A program made the position numbers and the translations under genes. A stretch of DNA of 64,000 nt from positions 62,801,567 to 62,865,566 of the forward strand of contig CM070713.1 of the NCBI GenBank assembly GCA_036346275.1, read 5' to 3'. Below are positions 46,101-57,319 of this stretch, piece after piece; within the stretch, counting starts at the first letter, position 1, and every line of letters starts with the position of its first letter. Origin of the DNA: Otatea glauca. Lineage: Eukaryota; Streptophyta; Magnoliopsida; Poales; Poaceae. A model generated the notes under the pieces. The model was not told where the DNA came from. It saw nothing but the letters and a program-made list of their open reading frames with translations, and searched no databases.

Positions 46101-48559
46101 TTAAGATCATATAGTGTGTTTCTCCAGAGTTCACACACACAGATAGCTAGCTCAGAACCATATATAGGAGTATACTAGATAATTATATGCGGCATGCCGC
46201 GCCGCGACCGCCGCTCCTCACGCGAGCAAATCGAGAAAACGTGCGACCGCCGCTTCCTACACGAGCAAATCGAGAAAACACGTGAAAAGGACCTTAACAG
46301 AATTTTGAGTTTTTCGCAAAAGGGCTTAAACGTAACGCTAGAAAAATGGAAAAAGATCTAAATGTAATGTATAATTTTTTTTAAAAAGGACCTTAACGTA
46401 TTTTTTTCCCGAAAAGGATCTAATCATAATTTTGATTTTCAGTAAAAGAACCCAAGCGCAATGATTAAAAACGCATAAAGGATCTAAACGTAATATATAT
46501 TCTCTTTTTTTTAAAAAAAAATCTAATCGTATTTTTTTCGAAAAAAAACCTATCCGTAATCTTTTTTTCAGAAAAAGATCCGAACGAAAAAAATTGGCGG
46601 CTCGCTCGAGCCGAGCCGGAGCCTCCCGGCTCAAATCAACCGGAGGCTCCGGGATATAATTAATGGAGGGAGTATATAGGACTAGGAAGCTTGGTTTTCA
46701 GCGAACTGCTAGCTCATGATTTGTCTTCTCTGTTGGAGAATGGAGAATATATTCTTTTTTTATTATTTGTGATAGCTTTGTGAAATTGTGCTGCAACTCA
46801 CACTCATTTAATTTATTTATTATTAATGGTTTCTCTTACAGATTGAGTAGCTAGTAGCTAGGCTTATATCACGGTTTAATTCTTTATATGCTACTGCATA
46901 CTCGTAAAACCCGTCGTTGTCTTACTGAAAAGGTAGGTCTAGACATACATGTCAACGAGACAATAGGTACCATATAAGAAATTATACAAACTTTTGGTGA
47001 CAAATAAGGCTATATTTAAGCACGCAACGCAACCTTAAGTTTCTGCTAGATGATGTTTACCATTTGAAGATTGCTCATCATCGACGACTCTGGTTTCTTG
47101 ATACAGATCATCATCATCTAATACTTAATACGGGATCTTCTAATCACGATAAACATTTTTCCACGAAACACTACTGGAGAAACATTTTGTAGATGCGCTT
47201 TTATTGTACAATAGAGACATACTTTTATGTTGTTATATGAATTTAAAGGCATCTTTCAAAATGCTACAATGATGCCCCTATGTGCAATGTCGCTACGGCC
47301 GAAAAGACACTTACTGAAATGTGTTTACATTCTATATAAGATATTTCGTAAAAAAACTATATTATGTCTCTATACTCTCTGTCACCCTCTAGAGGATAAA
47401 AAAATATTCTAAAAATATGTTAAAACCAATCCTTGAGCTCGAGATCATCTTGTGGATAAACAAGTAGCCCAACTAACCGAATCAACCTCACATTACAACT
47501 TGTTTATAGTCATATTGTAATTCTTATGAGTAGTAAATAAGCTAAGTAGATTATTAACAAAGAACATTCAAAAAATACAAATTAAATAAAGTACATGGGA
47601 ATTAAAGTACCCTGCATAAAATTGCATAATTCTAGCTAGACCATTTGAGTAATAATTGATTACTACCTCCGTTCTTTTTCAAGTGATGACACCCTAGAAT
47701 CCGAACCTTCTAAAGTTTAACCACTAATATATTCAAAACTATCTAGATTTGTCACATGAAAACCATATCATTATATTTATCATTAAAATATTTTCATAAT
47801 ATTATAAATTTATTAGCATAAATAATATAAAGTTCAAAAATTAAATAGTCAAACTGTCAAGTTCACATCTTATTAACCATGAAAAAGTAAAGAACGTCAC
47901 TTAAGAAGGACGGAGGGCGTAATTTGTTGTGAAATGGGCATAAGAAAATTTATTTAAAGTACTAGCAGGACATATATGTCGCATTATGTATTATTGCCAA
48001 AAAAAATGCAGCATTAGGACAAACCTGTGCAGGTAAAAGCTTCTCTATGCTAATAATTACTTCCTCCGATCTTAAGAGTACAAATGGTTTTGGGTTATCT
48101 GTAGTTAAACATTATAAGTTTTAGCCATCAATATCTTTTTAAATATTTAGATTGGATATATGAAAATGATACGCGTAGATTTATCTCAAAAATTACTTTC
48201 GTAATATTATAATTTTATTAGGTTTTATAATTATATTGCAATAGAAATGAGTGATCAAAATTGTATTTTACTGACTGTATCAATCTGCAAAATGATTTGT
48301 TTTTTTTTTACTATTTTGGGGAGTAATTAAATCGCTCGACATTAATTTCTCGGCTTGGTATTGGCTGGCAAACGCTCCCATGCATGCGTGCAGGAGCTAT
48401 TTCAGGTGCACCCACGTCAACTGCCGCGTGAAGAAGCGGGTGGAGCGGCTGTCGACGGACTGCCGCATGGTGATCACCACGTACGAGGGCCGCCACACGC
48501 ACTCCCCCTGCGACGACACCACCTCCGGCGAGCACACTAACTGCTTCAGCTCCTTCTGA
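43152..48559 (+). CDS. WRKY12: Group IIc WRKY transcription factor, WRKY12-type
   Basis: DNA-binding transcription factor of the nucleus that reads W-box (TTGAC) sites. Four exons fit GT-AG splicing with consistent phase: 43152-43439, 43542-43603, 43739-43912 and 48394-48559. They give 229 residues (225 from the in-frame ATG at 43164, which starts MEGS, as Arabidopsis WRKY12 starts MEG). Exon 3 holds REPRFCFQT and WRKYGQK; exon 4 holds the C-X4-C-X23-H-X-H zinc finger, so group IIc. Intron 3 splits the Arg codon before SYFRC, the conserved R-type position. The WWR motif across the exon 2/3 junction and the final CFSSF also match WRKY12. Known role of the family: repression of secondary-wall formation in pith, and flowering time. 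No disabling change is seen. Confidence 0.9.
45250..45965. repeat. GC-rich intronic repeat with GGCACGGC/CGTGCTGG wording
   Basis: The left part has CGTGCCGGCCAGTCGGCATG and repeated CGTGTCGTGC; the right part ends AACCCAGCACGACCCTAACA. The two ends are weakly inverted. The composition resembles GC-rich hAT-like non-autonomous elements of grasses, but no target-site duplication was found. Confidence 0.35.
46270..46600. repeat. Degenerate tandem repeat in the WRKY intron
   Basis: About six diverged copies of a phrase like AAAAGGATCTAAACGTAAT followed by a T-rich spacer, period roughly 50-60 bases. It is bounded on the left by two copies of GCGACCGCCGCTCCT...CGAGCAAATCGAGAAAAC and on the right by the short palindrome GGAGCCTC...GAGGCTCC. 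Confidence 0.6.
47663..47919. mobile_element. Stowaway-type (Tc1/Mariner) MITE, TSD TA
   Basis: Ends CTACCTCCGTTCTTTTTCAA and AGAAGGACGGAGGGCG are the classic Stowaway inverted repeats. TA flanks both sides (47661-47662 and 47920-47921). 257 bp, non-coding, inside the WRKY intron. Confidence 0.85.
48060..48323. mobile_element. Diverged Stowaway-type MITE, TSD TA
   Basis: The left end CTTCCTCCGATCTTAAGAGT and the right end ATTTTGGGGAG are weakly inverted. TA flanks at 48058-48059 and 48324-48325. Shares internal wording (TAATATTATAATTTTATT, GGTTTTATAA) with the MITE at 53051-53249. Confidence 0.6.
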
Positions 48560-48813
48560 TGGTTTTCCATCGACTTGCACGTACTTCACGGTTAAGTTAG
48601 TTCTGAAAAGCAAGCGATGCTAGACAGCAGAAGTACGTGCATCCATGGTTTTGGTCAGCTCTTCATTTTTTATGGATCATGAGAGGACGTATGAGTCATG
48701 TCGTTACTCATGTGTACAATGTACTACATGCGACTGCGCGAAAGCTGGCACCACTGCTGCAAAACGGATGATCGATCCATCAATGTATGTGCATCTGTAG
48801 TAGCCTAGTAGGC

Positions 48814-48819
48814 AATAAA
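48814..48819 (+). terminator. Likely polyadenylation signal of the WRKY gene
   Basis: An exact AATAAA lies 255 bases after the stop codon, a usual plant 3'-UTR length. Not proof of the cleavage site. Confidence 0.45.
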
Positions 48820-50150
48820 GCTACTTTTGTTTGCATGCAGATGATGCAGCCATGCACGCCGTAGCTAATCGATCAACGTACGTCGTCGCCCAGTTAAGGA
48901 ATAGCTAGGCTGTTTATATTAGCATGGCTGCTGGGAAGGCAGCAACAGCAGGAGGCCAGTGCCGATTAGCCAGGTGATCTGGTTGGGCGCCGTATATGCG
49001 TCAATTTGATCGTACGTACACGGTACACACCACGCAGACCTGACATAACACACACAAAAAGCGGCGCTCCTTTATGTACACAAGCATATGCTAATGATTG
49101 CACAACAGGCAACTGTTGCACCGAAACGATCAACACGGGCTTCCAAACAAACCGCCATTCATTCGCGTATTGTTTCTTCGGACTTTCAGAGATACCCCAG
49201 AAGCCATATATGGCGGCGGTCACGCAACCTGATCATCGATAAGGATCTCAAATGAGGTTCCAAGTCGTCGTCAGATCCTCGAGCATGTCGCAGGTTAGAG
49301 GTTCATCATGAGGTGAGTGCGTGGGAGTGTGAGCTTTGAGTGTGAGAAAGTGCCTCTTTTGGTCCCCTTTCCATGATTGCTACCAAATGTACCATCCAAT
49401 GTCGAGAGTCAATAGATGTTCCACCATCATTTTTTTGTTTGTTTCACTAATATTTGTTGTGTGTTCCATGACCTACATTATCACCACTAAACTGATTAGA
49501 TCTTATTTTGTGGAGCAGAAATAATACAGAATGGTACAACGTTACTTACCGATTTGACGCTATAGCATCTAACTATCGACACCGTCGGAATTGCACCAAT
49601 CTTGTAGTGCTCGGACATACTCTTCTCTTGTCTCTCAATCCCCACTCCCCCATCCTGACACCCACGGCCGAAGGAGGAGCCAGCGGTGGTGCAGTCTCAG
49701 CCAGAGGAGGAGGCTGTGCAGCTTCGTGGAAAGGTGCCAGCGTGGCTCGTAGTTAGAGACAACATCACGAACTTGCGGTGGCAACATGGAATGGGCCGAG
49801 AACACATGGATCCAGCGATGGTCCAACGGGTTCACATCCAGTCGCGGTGGCTGCCTACGAGGCCTCGCATCCAAGTTCGATGATAGATGTGGCGACTTTG
49901 ACCGTCATTTTCGTCGCCAACGATAGGATCTAGCAGATCTATCAACGCTAACCTTGGATCCGCCAGATCTGACGTGTTGTGACTCGACGGCTTAGTGACA
50001 CGAAGCAAGGAGCTTAAGCAAGGATTCAGCGTCGATAGACTCTACGGAGCCGGCGATAGTTGGGGCCAAAGCTAAAGAAGAGTGTGGGTCGGCAACAGAC
50101 AATGTCAAACAACCCTCGAAGGTGTGGTAGTATCATTTATAGCCAGGTGA
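48820..50150. other. Intergenic DNA, no gene recognised
   Basis: Open frames of 60-85 codons lie on both strands and overlap; none resembles a known family. 49640-50110 is GC-richer, with GGCGATAG/CGGCGG wording, and leads straight into the GAAACTT array, so it may belong to the same repeat element. Confidence 0.4.
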
Positions 50151-50164
50151 GCTCACTGAGGCTA

Positions 50165-50860
50165 GCCGAAACTTTTTGAAACTTGCTTGATACCTATTGA
50201 AACTTGTTAAAACTTCTTGAAAACTTTTGGTTGAAATTTCTTGAAACTTTTGGTTGAAACTTGTTGAATTTTGTTGAAATTCATCGGTTGAAACTTGAGT
50301 TCCGAAATCTAAAACTCGTTGAATCTTTGGGTCAGAATCTTCTAAAAACTTCTAAAAAGCATAAAACTCACTGAAACATAAAACTTTTCAAAATGTTTTT
50401 TTGAAACTTACTGAAATTGTATGAAACTTGTTGCTTGTTTGAATTTTTATGAACCTCGTTGAAATTTACAAAAATCTTCCATCGAAACCTCCTTGAAACT
50501 ACAACTTTTTAAACCTGAAACTTCCAAGAAAACTTACTTTTCAATCGAGTTTTTTTTATTTTTTTAGACCCATTAAAAACACTCTAAAATGTATTGAAAC
50601 TCTCTTAGACCTGGTGAAACTTGATGAACAAGGACGAAAATTTTATTAGAATTTTTTAAACTCCCTCTAAACCTTTTGAAACTTGTTTGAATTTGTGAAA
50701 CTTTTTGAAATATACTCAAAAAGTCATGTTGAAACCCTTAAAACTTTGATTTTTTTTAAACACGAAACTTCTGCGAAACATGTTGCATCACTGATACTTA
50801 CATAAAACTTGTTGTACCGTTGAAACTCCATAAAACTTTGCTATACTGCATAATGGTTCA
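50165..50860. repeat. Degenerate GAAACTTGTT array
   Basis: About 700 bases built from diverged copies of TTGAAACTTGTTGAAA-like decamers, spaced irregularly. Its reverse complement matches the wording of the array at 63060-63680 (GTTTCAACAAGTTTCA). No coding capacity. Confidence 0.75.
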
Positions 50861-50869
50861 AACGGATAG

Positions 50870-53045
50870 TAAAAACCAATAGACGGTTAAAAAAGAGCTC
50901 TTCTATATATGGAGCACTAAATTTAACATGTACCGTTCATTAGTTTCAATCCAATGGATTAGATTCACTAGTATTCATGTATACTTCTTTCGGTAATATA
51001 GTAGTAGAAATATCCTCAGCAAATCAATGGTTAGATCTAATTTCTACTGTCCATCGTATACTACTAATATAATAGCAAGTGTATAATACATGGTAAAATT
51101 TCTCTAAAATTTCATACTCATGAAGTTTCGAAACACAAAAAAGGAGGCACGTCGGCTTTACCTCCCGGAAGTTGAGGCCCACGGCCCAGGCAGCGGCTCC
51201 GCGTTCGTTGCCACGCAGGCGGCATGTAACGTGCCCCAGGCCACAGCCGGCAACAGCGCCCGGACTCACCAGGGGCAGACGACTAGCCGAGCCCCGCGCG
51301 TTAGACTTTTGAAGTCTTGGAGACGGACGGAAGCGTACATGCGGACGCCGGGAATTCTCAGCTGACGCGCAGCCGGCACGGGCCATCGGTGCTCAGCCGG
51401 TCAGGCCCCCCCACCCCACGCGCGGTGCCTGCCCACGCGGAGCGGAACGGCCGAAGCGACCGCGCGCGGGCCGTTGGTCCAACCCCATGTTTTAGATGTG
51501 TCGTCCAGGTAAGTTCACTGTGGTTGCGGCCTGAGGCCACCGCTCGGCTCGACTGTATCCACACCTTGAAAGCACACTAGGCCGGACTCGGAGCCCGTTG
51601 CCAAAACCACGGTTTAGCCCACAGCAGTAGATGAGTGAATCCAGCTTTCTTCTCCAGTGGCATATAGCATTCGAATGGAGCACGCACACGGTAACATTGC
51701 GAGGTCGCCAAATATCACTCTCCCATTTTCACAGTCCTTCCAGGCACATTCTCAAAAGTCAAAACACAAGCCGCAGCTGAACCTTTTATCTCTGATCTGC
51801 GCAGTCTCAGAGCAAAAACCAACGGCGAATTACCCCGTGAAGGCCTGGGCTGGAACCGAGATATGATTTGATTGGTGTGCGCCGTGACATTCCGCCCCTG
51901 AGGACGGCAGCTGAACCGTTTGGCGATTTGTTGCGTCCGCTCTAACGGAAGGCGCTACTTAGCCGAGCGATCTCTTTCTCTTAAAAAGCAGCTGCTTTGT
52001 TCGCGTGCTGATCATAATATAACGCAAATTAAAGCATGTGGGGGGACACTCAGAGAGACTTCAAATAGTGGTTGTAGTGGCCTCAAACCCTTCTCGCAAG
52101 CAGATTGATTTGGAGCGATTAAGCGGCACTTAAAACTGATGACAACAATCGTTCACCAGCCAAAGTGGCACGCAGACGCTGAATCCCAGGGAACAGAGGT
52201 GGTAGCCAGACAAACAACAAGCGAGAGAAAGTTAAAAGCCATTCTCTTCCTTTCTTTTCTTGCGATGTATCCATTTTGTTTTGAAAGGAAGGTCTCCCCC
52301 TTGCTGTAAACATCAGTTGTTGGAAGTTGCATATAAAAAATCAGACAAGATTGCACGCTACACAAGAAGCAACTTGGATTGCTCACTGTTCTAGTACAGT
52401 GAGAACTGTGGTGAACAATGCTAATACGCACATTTAGGACATTAGGACAAAAAAAATGTCATGTTGGACGTTTCAAAAAAGAAGGGGCGGGGGGGAGCTA
52501 ACGACGTTAGAACATTGCTGAGACCATTATTGGCTGGCGAGGAGTGGTACTCATCATATATGGGTTGTTCATTGAGACCACGTTTGGTAGTGTCATCAAT
52601 TTAGCTTAGCTGTAGCAATGGAGCTAACTCTGCCTCTAATACATTGGAGGGACATTGTGTTGCACAGCTCATCTGGTACGAGTGTTTGATATTGTTTGAT
52701 TTTGATCACAAGCTAGGGTAAATCACAGAAAAACAAAGCTAGAGGCCTGTCCAGAATTCATATGAAATCACTGGAAATTTGGTTTAATAGTGGCATAAGG
52801 CAAATACAATCTTAAATCGGAACTAGGCAAGTTTTGATTTTTCTCCTAATTTTGGGGAAATTGTGCTTGTTTGTTTGGTTCAATTCAAATTTGATTTTTT
52901 TAATAATCTTATGAAAGAAAGTGAGGGATTAGGCACAAATATAAATGCTTATGTGAATGGGCCAAAAAAAACCGTGCTTGTTTTGCCGACTTGTTGAATA
53001 GTTCCTCCAAAATTGATATAAAAAACATCAATTTAAAATGGATAT
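50870..53045. other. Intergenic DNA, no gene recognised
   Basis: 51160-51600 is GC-rich (for example CCCCACGCGCGGTGCC near 51414), with open frames on both strands and no recognisable domain. 52440-52900 is ordinary AT-rich sequence. Confidence 0.4.
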
Positions 53046-53050
53046 GACTA

Positions 53051-53249
53051 CTCCTATAGTCATAAATATATGTTGTTCTGGGATGTGTGCAGTCAAACCA
53101 TTGAAAATCATATACATAGATTTGTCTTAAAAGTAATTTCATAATATTATAGTTTTATTGGGTTTTATAAATATATTACAATATAAATTAGTGGTCAAAG
53201 TTATATTTTGAGGATCTCCAAAATAACATATATTTGTGACCGGAGGGAG
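53051..53249. mobile_element. Stowaway-type MITE, 199 bp, TSD TA
   Basis: Ends CTCCTATAGTCATAAATATA and TATATTTGTGACCGGAGGGAG form imperfect inverted repeats typical of Stowaway. TA at 53049-53050 and 53250-53251. Non-coding. Confidence 0.85.
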
Positions 53250-53732
53250 TACAAAAGCACTTTGCTAAATTTACACAATTTTTTCTTTATTTTGAAGAGT
53301 GGTAGTTAAAATCTTACAATATACATGCGACAATATACTACACAATTGTATCTTTACAAGGTAACACTTCTCTATTGCACTTAATAAATTGAGCGCCAAG
53401 TAGAAGACAAACAAACATAAAAATACATGACCCAGATCACATTTGCAAAAATACAAACACCTGGTGAGAGGCATTATTTTTGCTTTGAGAATAAAAAAAT
53501 CTCACAATAATCCTAAAAAAAATCCGAAAAAATCTCATTAATCGAGAGAAAAAGAGAAAGATATGCAGCACTTATTTTTGATAGGTTATATTATAATGGT
53601 GTAGATTATTCATATATAAATATTAGAGTTGTGTAACAAATACAAGTGTATTTTTAATAATAGATATTAGAGTCGCATAACAAAGACAATTGAATTGTAG
53701 TATCGTTTGACTAAGGTAATTAATTACCGAAC

Positions 53733-53875
53733 GAGAGGTGCTTCCATGCTTCTCTTTTTTACAGTTGCACAAATATTAAAGCATAAATAAAAGGTAGATG
53801 GTGATTACTTACCCTTTCGTTTGCTTCAAGATTTGTGCAATTTTTATTAGGAGGGAAAGCATTGAAGCACTGCTC
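53733..53875. mobile_element. Small MITE, copy 2 (143 bp), TSD TTACCGAAC
   Basis: Second copy of the element at 39989-40133. Ends GAGAGGTGCTTCCATGCTTC and GAAAGCATTGAAGCACTGCTC. The exact 9-bp direct repeat TTACCGAAC is at 53724-53732 and 53876-53884. A 9-bp duplication is characteristic of Mutator-type transposition. It lies about 0.2 kb upstream of the cyclin TATA box. Confidence 0.8.
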
Positions 53876-54061
53876 TTACCGAACTTATCCGCTGCAAGCC
53901 AAATACGCCGAACGGTAAGTAATTTTCAAAGGCTCAAATCCCCAAAGCTCTAACTTTGCTGTGCCTAAATGAGCGTACTCCCATCTTCAACCCCAAAAGT
54001 CTTCCGGAAGGACAAACAAAAACCATTTTAACCGCCTTCCTTTTCCATTTCCTCCCCGTTC

Positions 54062-54069
54062 TATATAAC
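54062..54069 (+). promoter_or_regulatory. TATA box of the cyclin gene
   Basis: TATATAAC, 95 bases before the ATG, followed by a C/T-rich probable start region (CTCCCCACCTCGCTCTCC). Expected transcription start about 54095. Confidence 0.65.
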
Positions 54070-54163
54070 GGACTCTCTGCATTTCTCCCCACCTCGCTCT
54101 CCACCAGCTCAAGGACTCACCGACTCAGCACGTGCACAACCGTACACCAGAGGCCAAGAAGCA

Positions 54164-56162
54164 ATGGCCGAGGGCCAGGAGCTGGTGGAGAGCGCCCAGG
54201 ACATGCCGCGGGTGGTGGCCTCCCTGGCCGGCATCCTGGAGCGCGTCGCGGAGCGCAACGACGCGGCGGCCACGCCCGCGGAGCTGGCCGCGGCGCCCGC
54301 GTCGGCGTTCCGGGCGACGACCAAGCCTGGAATCTCGGTGCGCGCGTACGTGGCGCGCATCGCGCGGTTCGCCGGGTGCAGCCCCGCGTGCTATGTCGTC
54401 GCCTACATCTACCTCGACCGCCTTCTGCGCCGCGGCCGCCGCTTCGCCCTCGCCGTCGACTCCTACAGCGTGCACCGCCTCATCATCACTGCTGTGCTTG
54501 CCGCCGTCAAGTTCATGGATGACATGTGAGTTTCTCTGCATGAGTATGCTCTCTGATCAAGTAACAGAACTGTTCTACTAGCTAGCTAATATGTAGTACA
54601 TGTACATGATCATCTTCTTGATTAATTCTTGGTGGTCTATTGGAAACATGCAAATTAACTAAGTGTGTATTTGATTGCCACTCTGTTCTCAGCAGTTGCC
54701 TTGTTGCTGTTAGCTAAGCATCTTAATTTGTCAAGTATTGAATATAACACCTGAATTTAAACATCTCGATGGTGAATTGCTGATGGGAAATTAATCAGAC
54801 CACCGGAATTTTGTTCTTCTGCGCTTCCGATTTAACTTGGAGGATTCAAGCACTTTGGCTTCTTGTGCAAAGAGCGGTGAGCTGTAACAAAGTGCTTTAT
54901 TCCTACTCGACATACGCTTCTTTTGCCGTTTTCCCCTCTTCCCAAGCTTCTTCCCATGTTTCAAACTCTGCCAGCTAGGAATAAGTTGGGAGTGTCTTCG
55001 AAGTAACTCCAGCATCAGTTCACTCCCATCTTCAGAATTGTGTTAGTTTTGTAAATCCCTTGTGGCTTGTGAGGTTACTTCTCACAAGAGACTAAAGAAA
55101 TTTGCTTTGGATGCATTCTCGTGTAGTAGTTACTGTCGGTGCTATAGTATCTCCACATAGTCCATACATGGTTTTTCTTCAGACAGTATACGAGCACACC
55201 TCAATTCAAGAAGTATTGGTAGTAATCACTGGCGCATATGCTACTTTGCTAATCATGTAGTACCAAAGTTAGGCCATGAGTAAGTAGGTTTCTACCTCAA
55301 CTGTGCTGTCAAGCTAGGCTGTGCACTGGGTACACCAAGTGATTTGTCCTTGAAAACAGTGCAGTACATGGACAAAATTATGCTTGTCCAGCAGAGCAGA
55401 AAAATGCGGTGGTTCCACTGTTCCTTCTATCCAACCACACACTTCCACCGTGGACCCAAGAAACATAAACTAGAGATCCTCCCTGCCCCCTCATCTCTTT
55501 TCTGTTTGGAATTTAATTCAGTGCCAGTTGTGGGGGATTGGGACTGACAACTTGCCTTCTGCTGATGTTTGCTGCTCAATTTCCCCATGTCAGGACTCGG
55601 AGCATCTCTTTCCAGTTAGTCTTGGCTAATAGTGATACTTAATTGGCCCAACTTGGCATTCTTAAAAGAAGATAATTGGTTTGGTGCCTATTTGGTAATT
55701 CTGGTTGTGCTTTGTTTGGTTGCTTGATCCTTCCACTGTAACTGCGATTGTGCCGTCAATCATTGGAGCGCAAACTCAATCATAAGCCAGCTGAAGGAAT
55801 CGAAGGAACAAATAATATGAAAGTGCAGTGATTCTGTTTCTCTGTGAAAAAGGCTAAGCTGAAAAAAGAACAGCTGAATAGTTGATGTGATCTATGTATG
55901 CAGATGCTACAACAACGCATACTTCGCCAAGGTGGGGGGCATCAGCCTGATGGAGATGAACTACCTGGAGGTGGACTTCCTGTTCGGCGTCGGGTTCGAC
56001 CTGAACGTGACGCCGGAGACGTTCGGCGACTACTGCGCCGTGCTCCAGTCTGAGATGCTGTGCGCGGAGGCTCCCCCAGCGCGGCCCAGGCTGCATTGCT
56101 GCCTGTCCGAGGACGACGCCGGCGCCAGCTGCAGCAGCTCCCAGCAGCAGCTCGCTGCATGA
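54164..56162 (+). CDS. CYCP4: P-type (U-type) cyclin, CYCP4-like
   Basis: Small cyclin that binds and activates a cyclin-dependent kinase, related to yeast PHO80/Pcl cyclins. Two exons, 54164-54525 and 55904-56162, with GT-AG sites (CAT|GTGAGT; TGCAG|ATGC) and a 1378-bp intron, give 206 residues, the usual length. Visible: the start of the cyclin box (VRAYVARIARFAGCSPACYV), YIYLDRLLRR, SVHRLIITAVLAAVKFMDD, then after the intron CYNNAYFAKVGGI, MNYLEVDFLFGVGFDLNVT, and a C-terminal QQQL-Ala-Ala tail, all matching plant CYCP4/CYCU4 members. The first exon is strongly GC-biased, as is usual in grasses. The exact paralogue number (P4-1 or another) is not certain. No disabling mutation is seen. Confidence 0.92.
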
Positions 56163-57133
56163 CTTGAAGGCGATGATCGATCAGTCGCGTGGAAGCAAGC
56201 TAGCATTACATGGGTGCATGATGCGTACATGTCGGTATTGCCTATGTGTTGCGGTTAGTGGCAGGCAGCTGCTTTAGTTTAGAACGCTACGTGGCGGCCG
56301 TCCTCCTCCTCTCCCACATGATGCGCACAACAATGCATTCTTGCTGTGCACTCTTCCTTAATTTTTGCTTGATGTAGTGGTGCGGGTCAATGAAACATTA
56401 GCGTTGTTAATTGTACTAGTAGCTTTCTCCTCTTGTGAGATGAGTAGATTGTACAGCCTTGGAACCTGTCGGTGACTTCTGAACTCTAGCATGTACATTG
56501 TGTGATGGCAAAAGTAATTCTCAGTGGCAGATTATTGTGACAATGTGACCATAGAAACTGCAGATTGGCGTTGTGCCGTGTCACATTGGATGCAGTAGAT
56601 GCGCCAACCACTACTGAAAGAAAGGTGAGAGCTCTAGTATTAAGCAATGGGGCAGTAGGGCTCACACCAAGATCCTATCACAATAATTACAAGCACCGAA
56701 ATCTCTGGTACAGGGATATTACAGGGGTGAAAGACAGGATCTTATGATTTATGAGCATGATCGATCACGAGCAGTATTTTTGGTGGATGTGAGAAGTGGG
56801 CGAAGAATATGAAATATTTTGGTCAGGTATTTTTATTTTTATTTTGGAAAGATTGGCATGAGCTTTGCCTTTCATTCAGGAGAAATAAAAAATAACTAGA
56901 TTGTTTTACAACAAGCTGGTGACATCAATGAACACATAGATAAACCAGATAGGGAGCTATTGAACTGTTAGGGCCGCAAACAACTTAGTACACCTCCTTT
57001 TAAATAGTAGAAGATTATCAATACAAGCAACTGGAGCACAGGGTCCTGGTATTTCATCCTCCCTGTTCATTATCCAGACAAAGAGATGTTTTGGCCTCCC
57101 TGTTCAGTGTCCGCTTCTGTGAGTTTTTGGTGA
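56163..57133. other. Cyclin 3' region and intergenic DNA
   Basis: The first 250-300 bases after the stop are the probable 3' UTR (CAATGAAAC at about 56389 is a possible weak polyadenylation element). The rest shows no gene. Confidence 0.4.
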
Positions 57134-57319
57134 CTCTTTGTTGGATCGAGACGCACCAAAAGGGGGTGAATTAGTGCAAATTAACATCTAAAACTATATT
57201 TTTATTGTCTTTTACTAAATCTGGAAATTAATAAAATATTGATCAAACTTAAAGAATCAATCTAGGATAAATAATCTAAGATCACAGAAGAAAAACTATA
57301 TAACCAATTAAAAATTCAC

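Larger units (their letters stand above)
43913..48393 (+). other. Third intron of the WRKY gene (4481 bp), filled with repeats
   Basis: Donor AG|GTACTT, acceptor TGCAG|GAGC. It contains a GC-rich repeat (45250-45965), a degenerate tandem array (46270-46600) and two Stowaway-type MITEs (47663-47919 and 48060-48323), the latter ending only 70 bases before exon 4. A (GCTA)n run lies at about 44688-44705. The open frames inside the intron are not genes. Confidence 0.85.

Noticed and set aside
47168..47190. CACTACTGGAGAAAC as a CACTA terminus in the WRKY intron
   Set aside because: Resembles a known end type, but there is no partner end and no subterminal array.
49508..49883. Overlapping 65-82 codon frames on both strands
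   Set aside because: No domain; the sequence runs into a repeat array and is probably part of the same element.
54109..54541. Minus-strand and alternative-frame open frames over the first cyclin exon
   Set aside because: Shadows of a very GC-rich coding exon; the cyclin motifs are in the frame starting at 54164.
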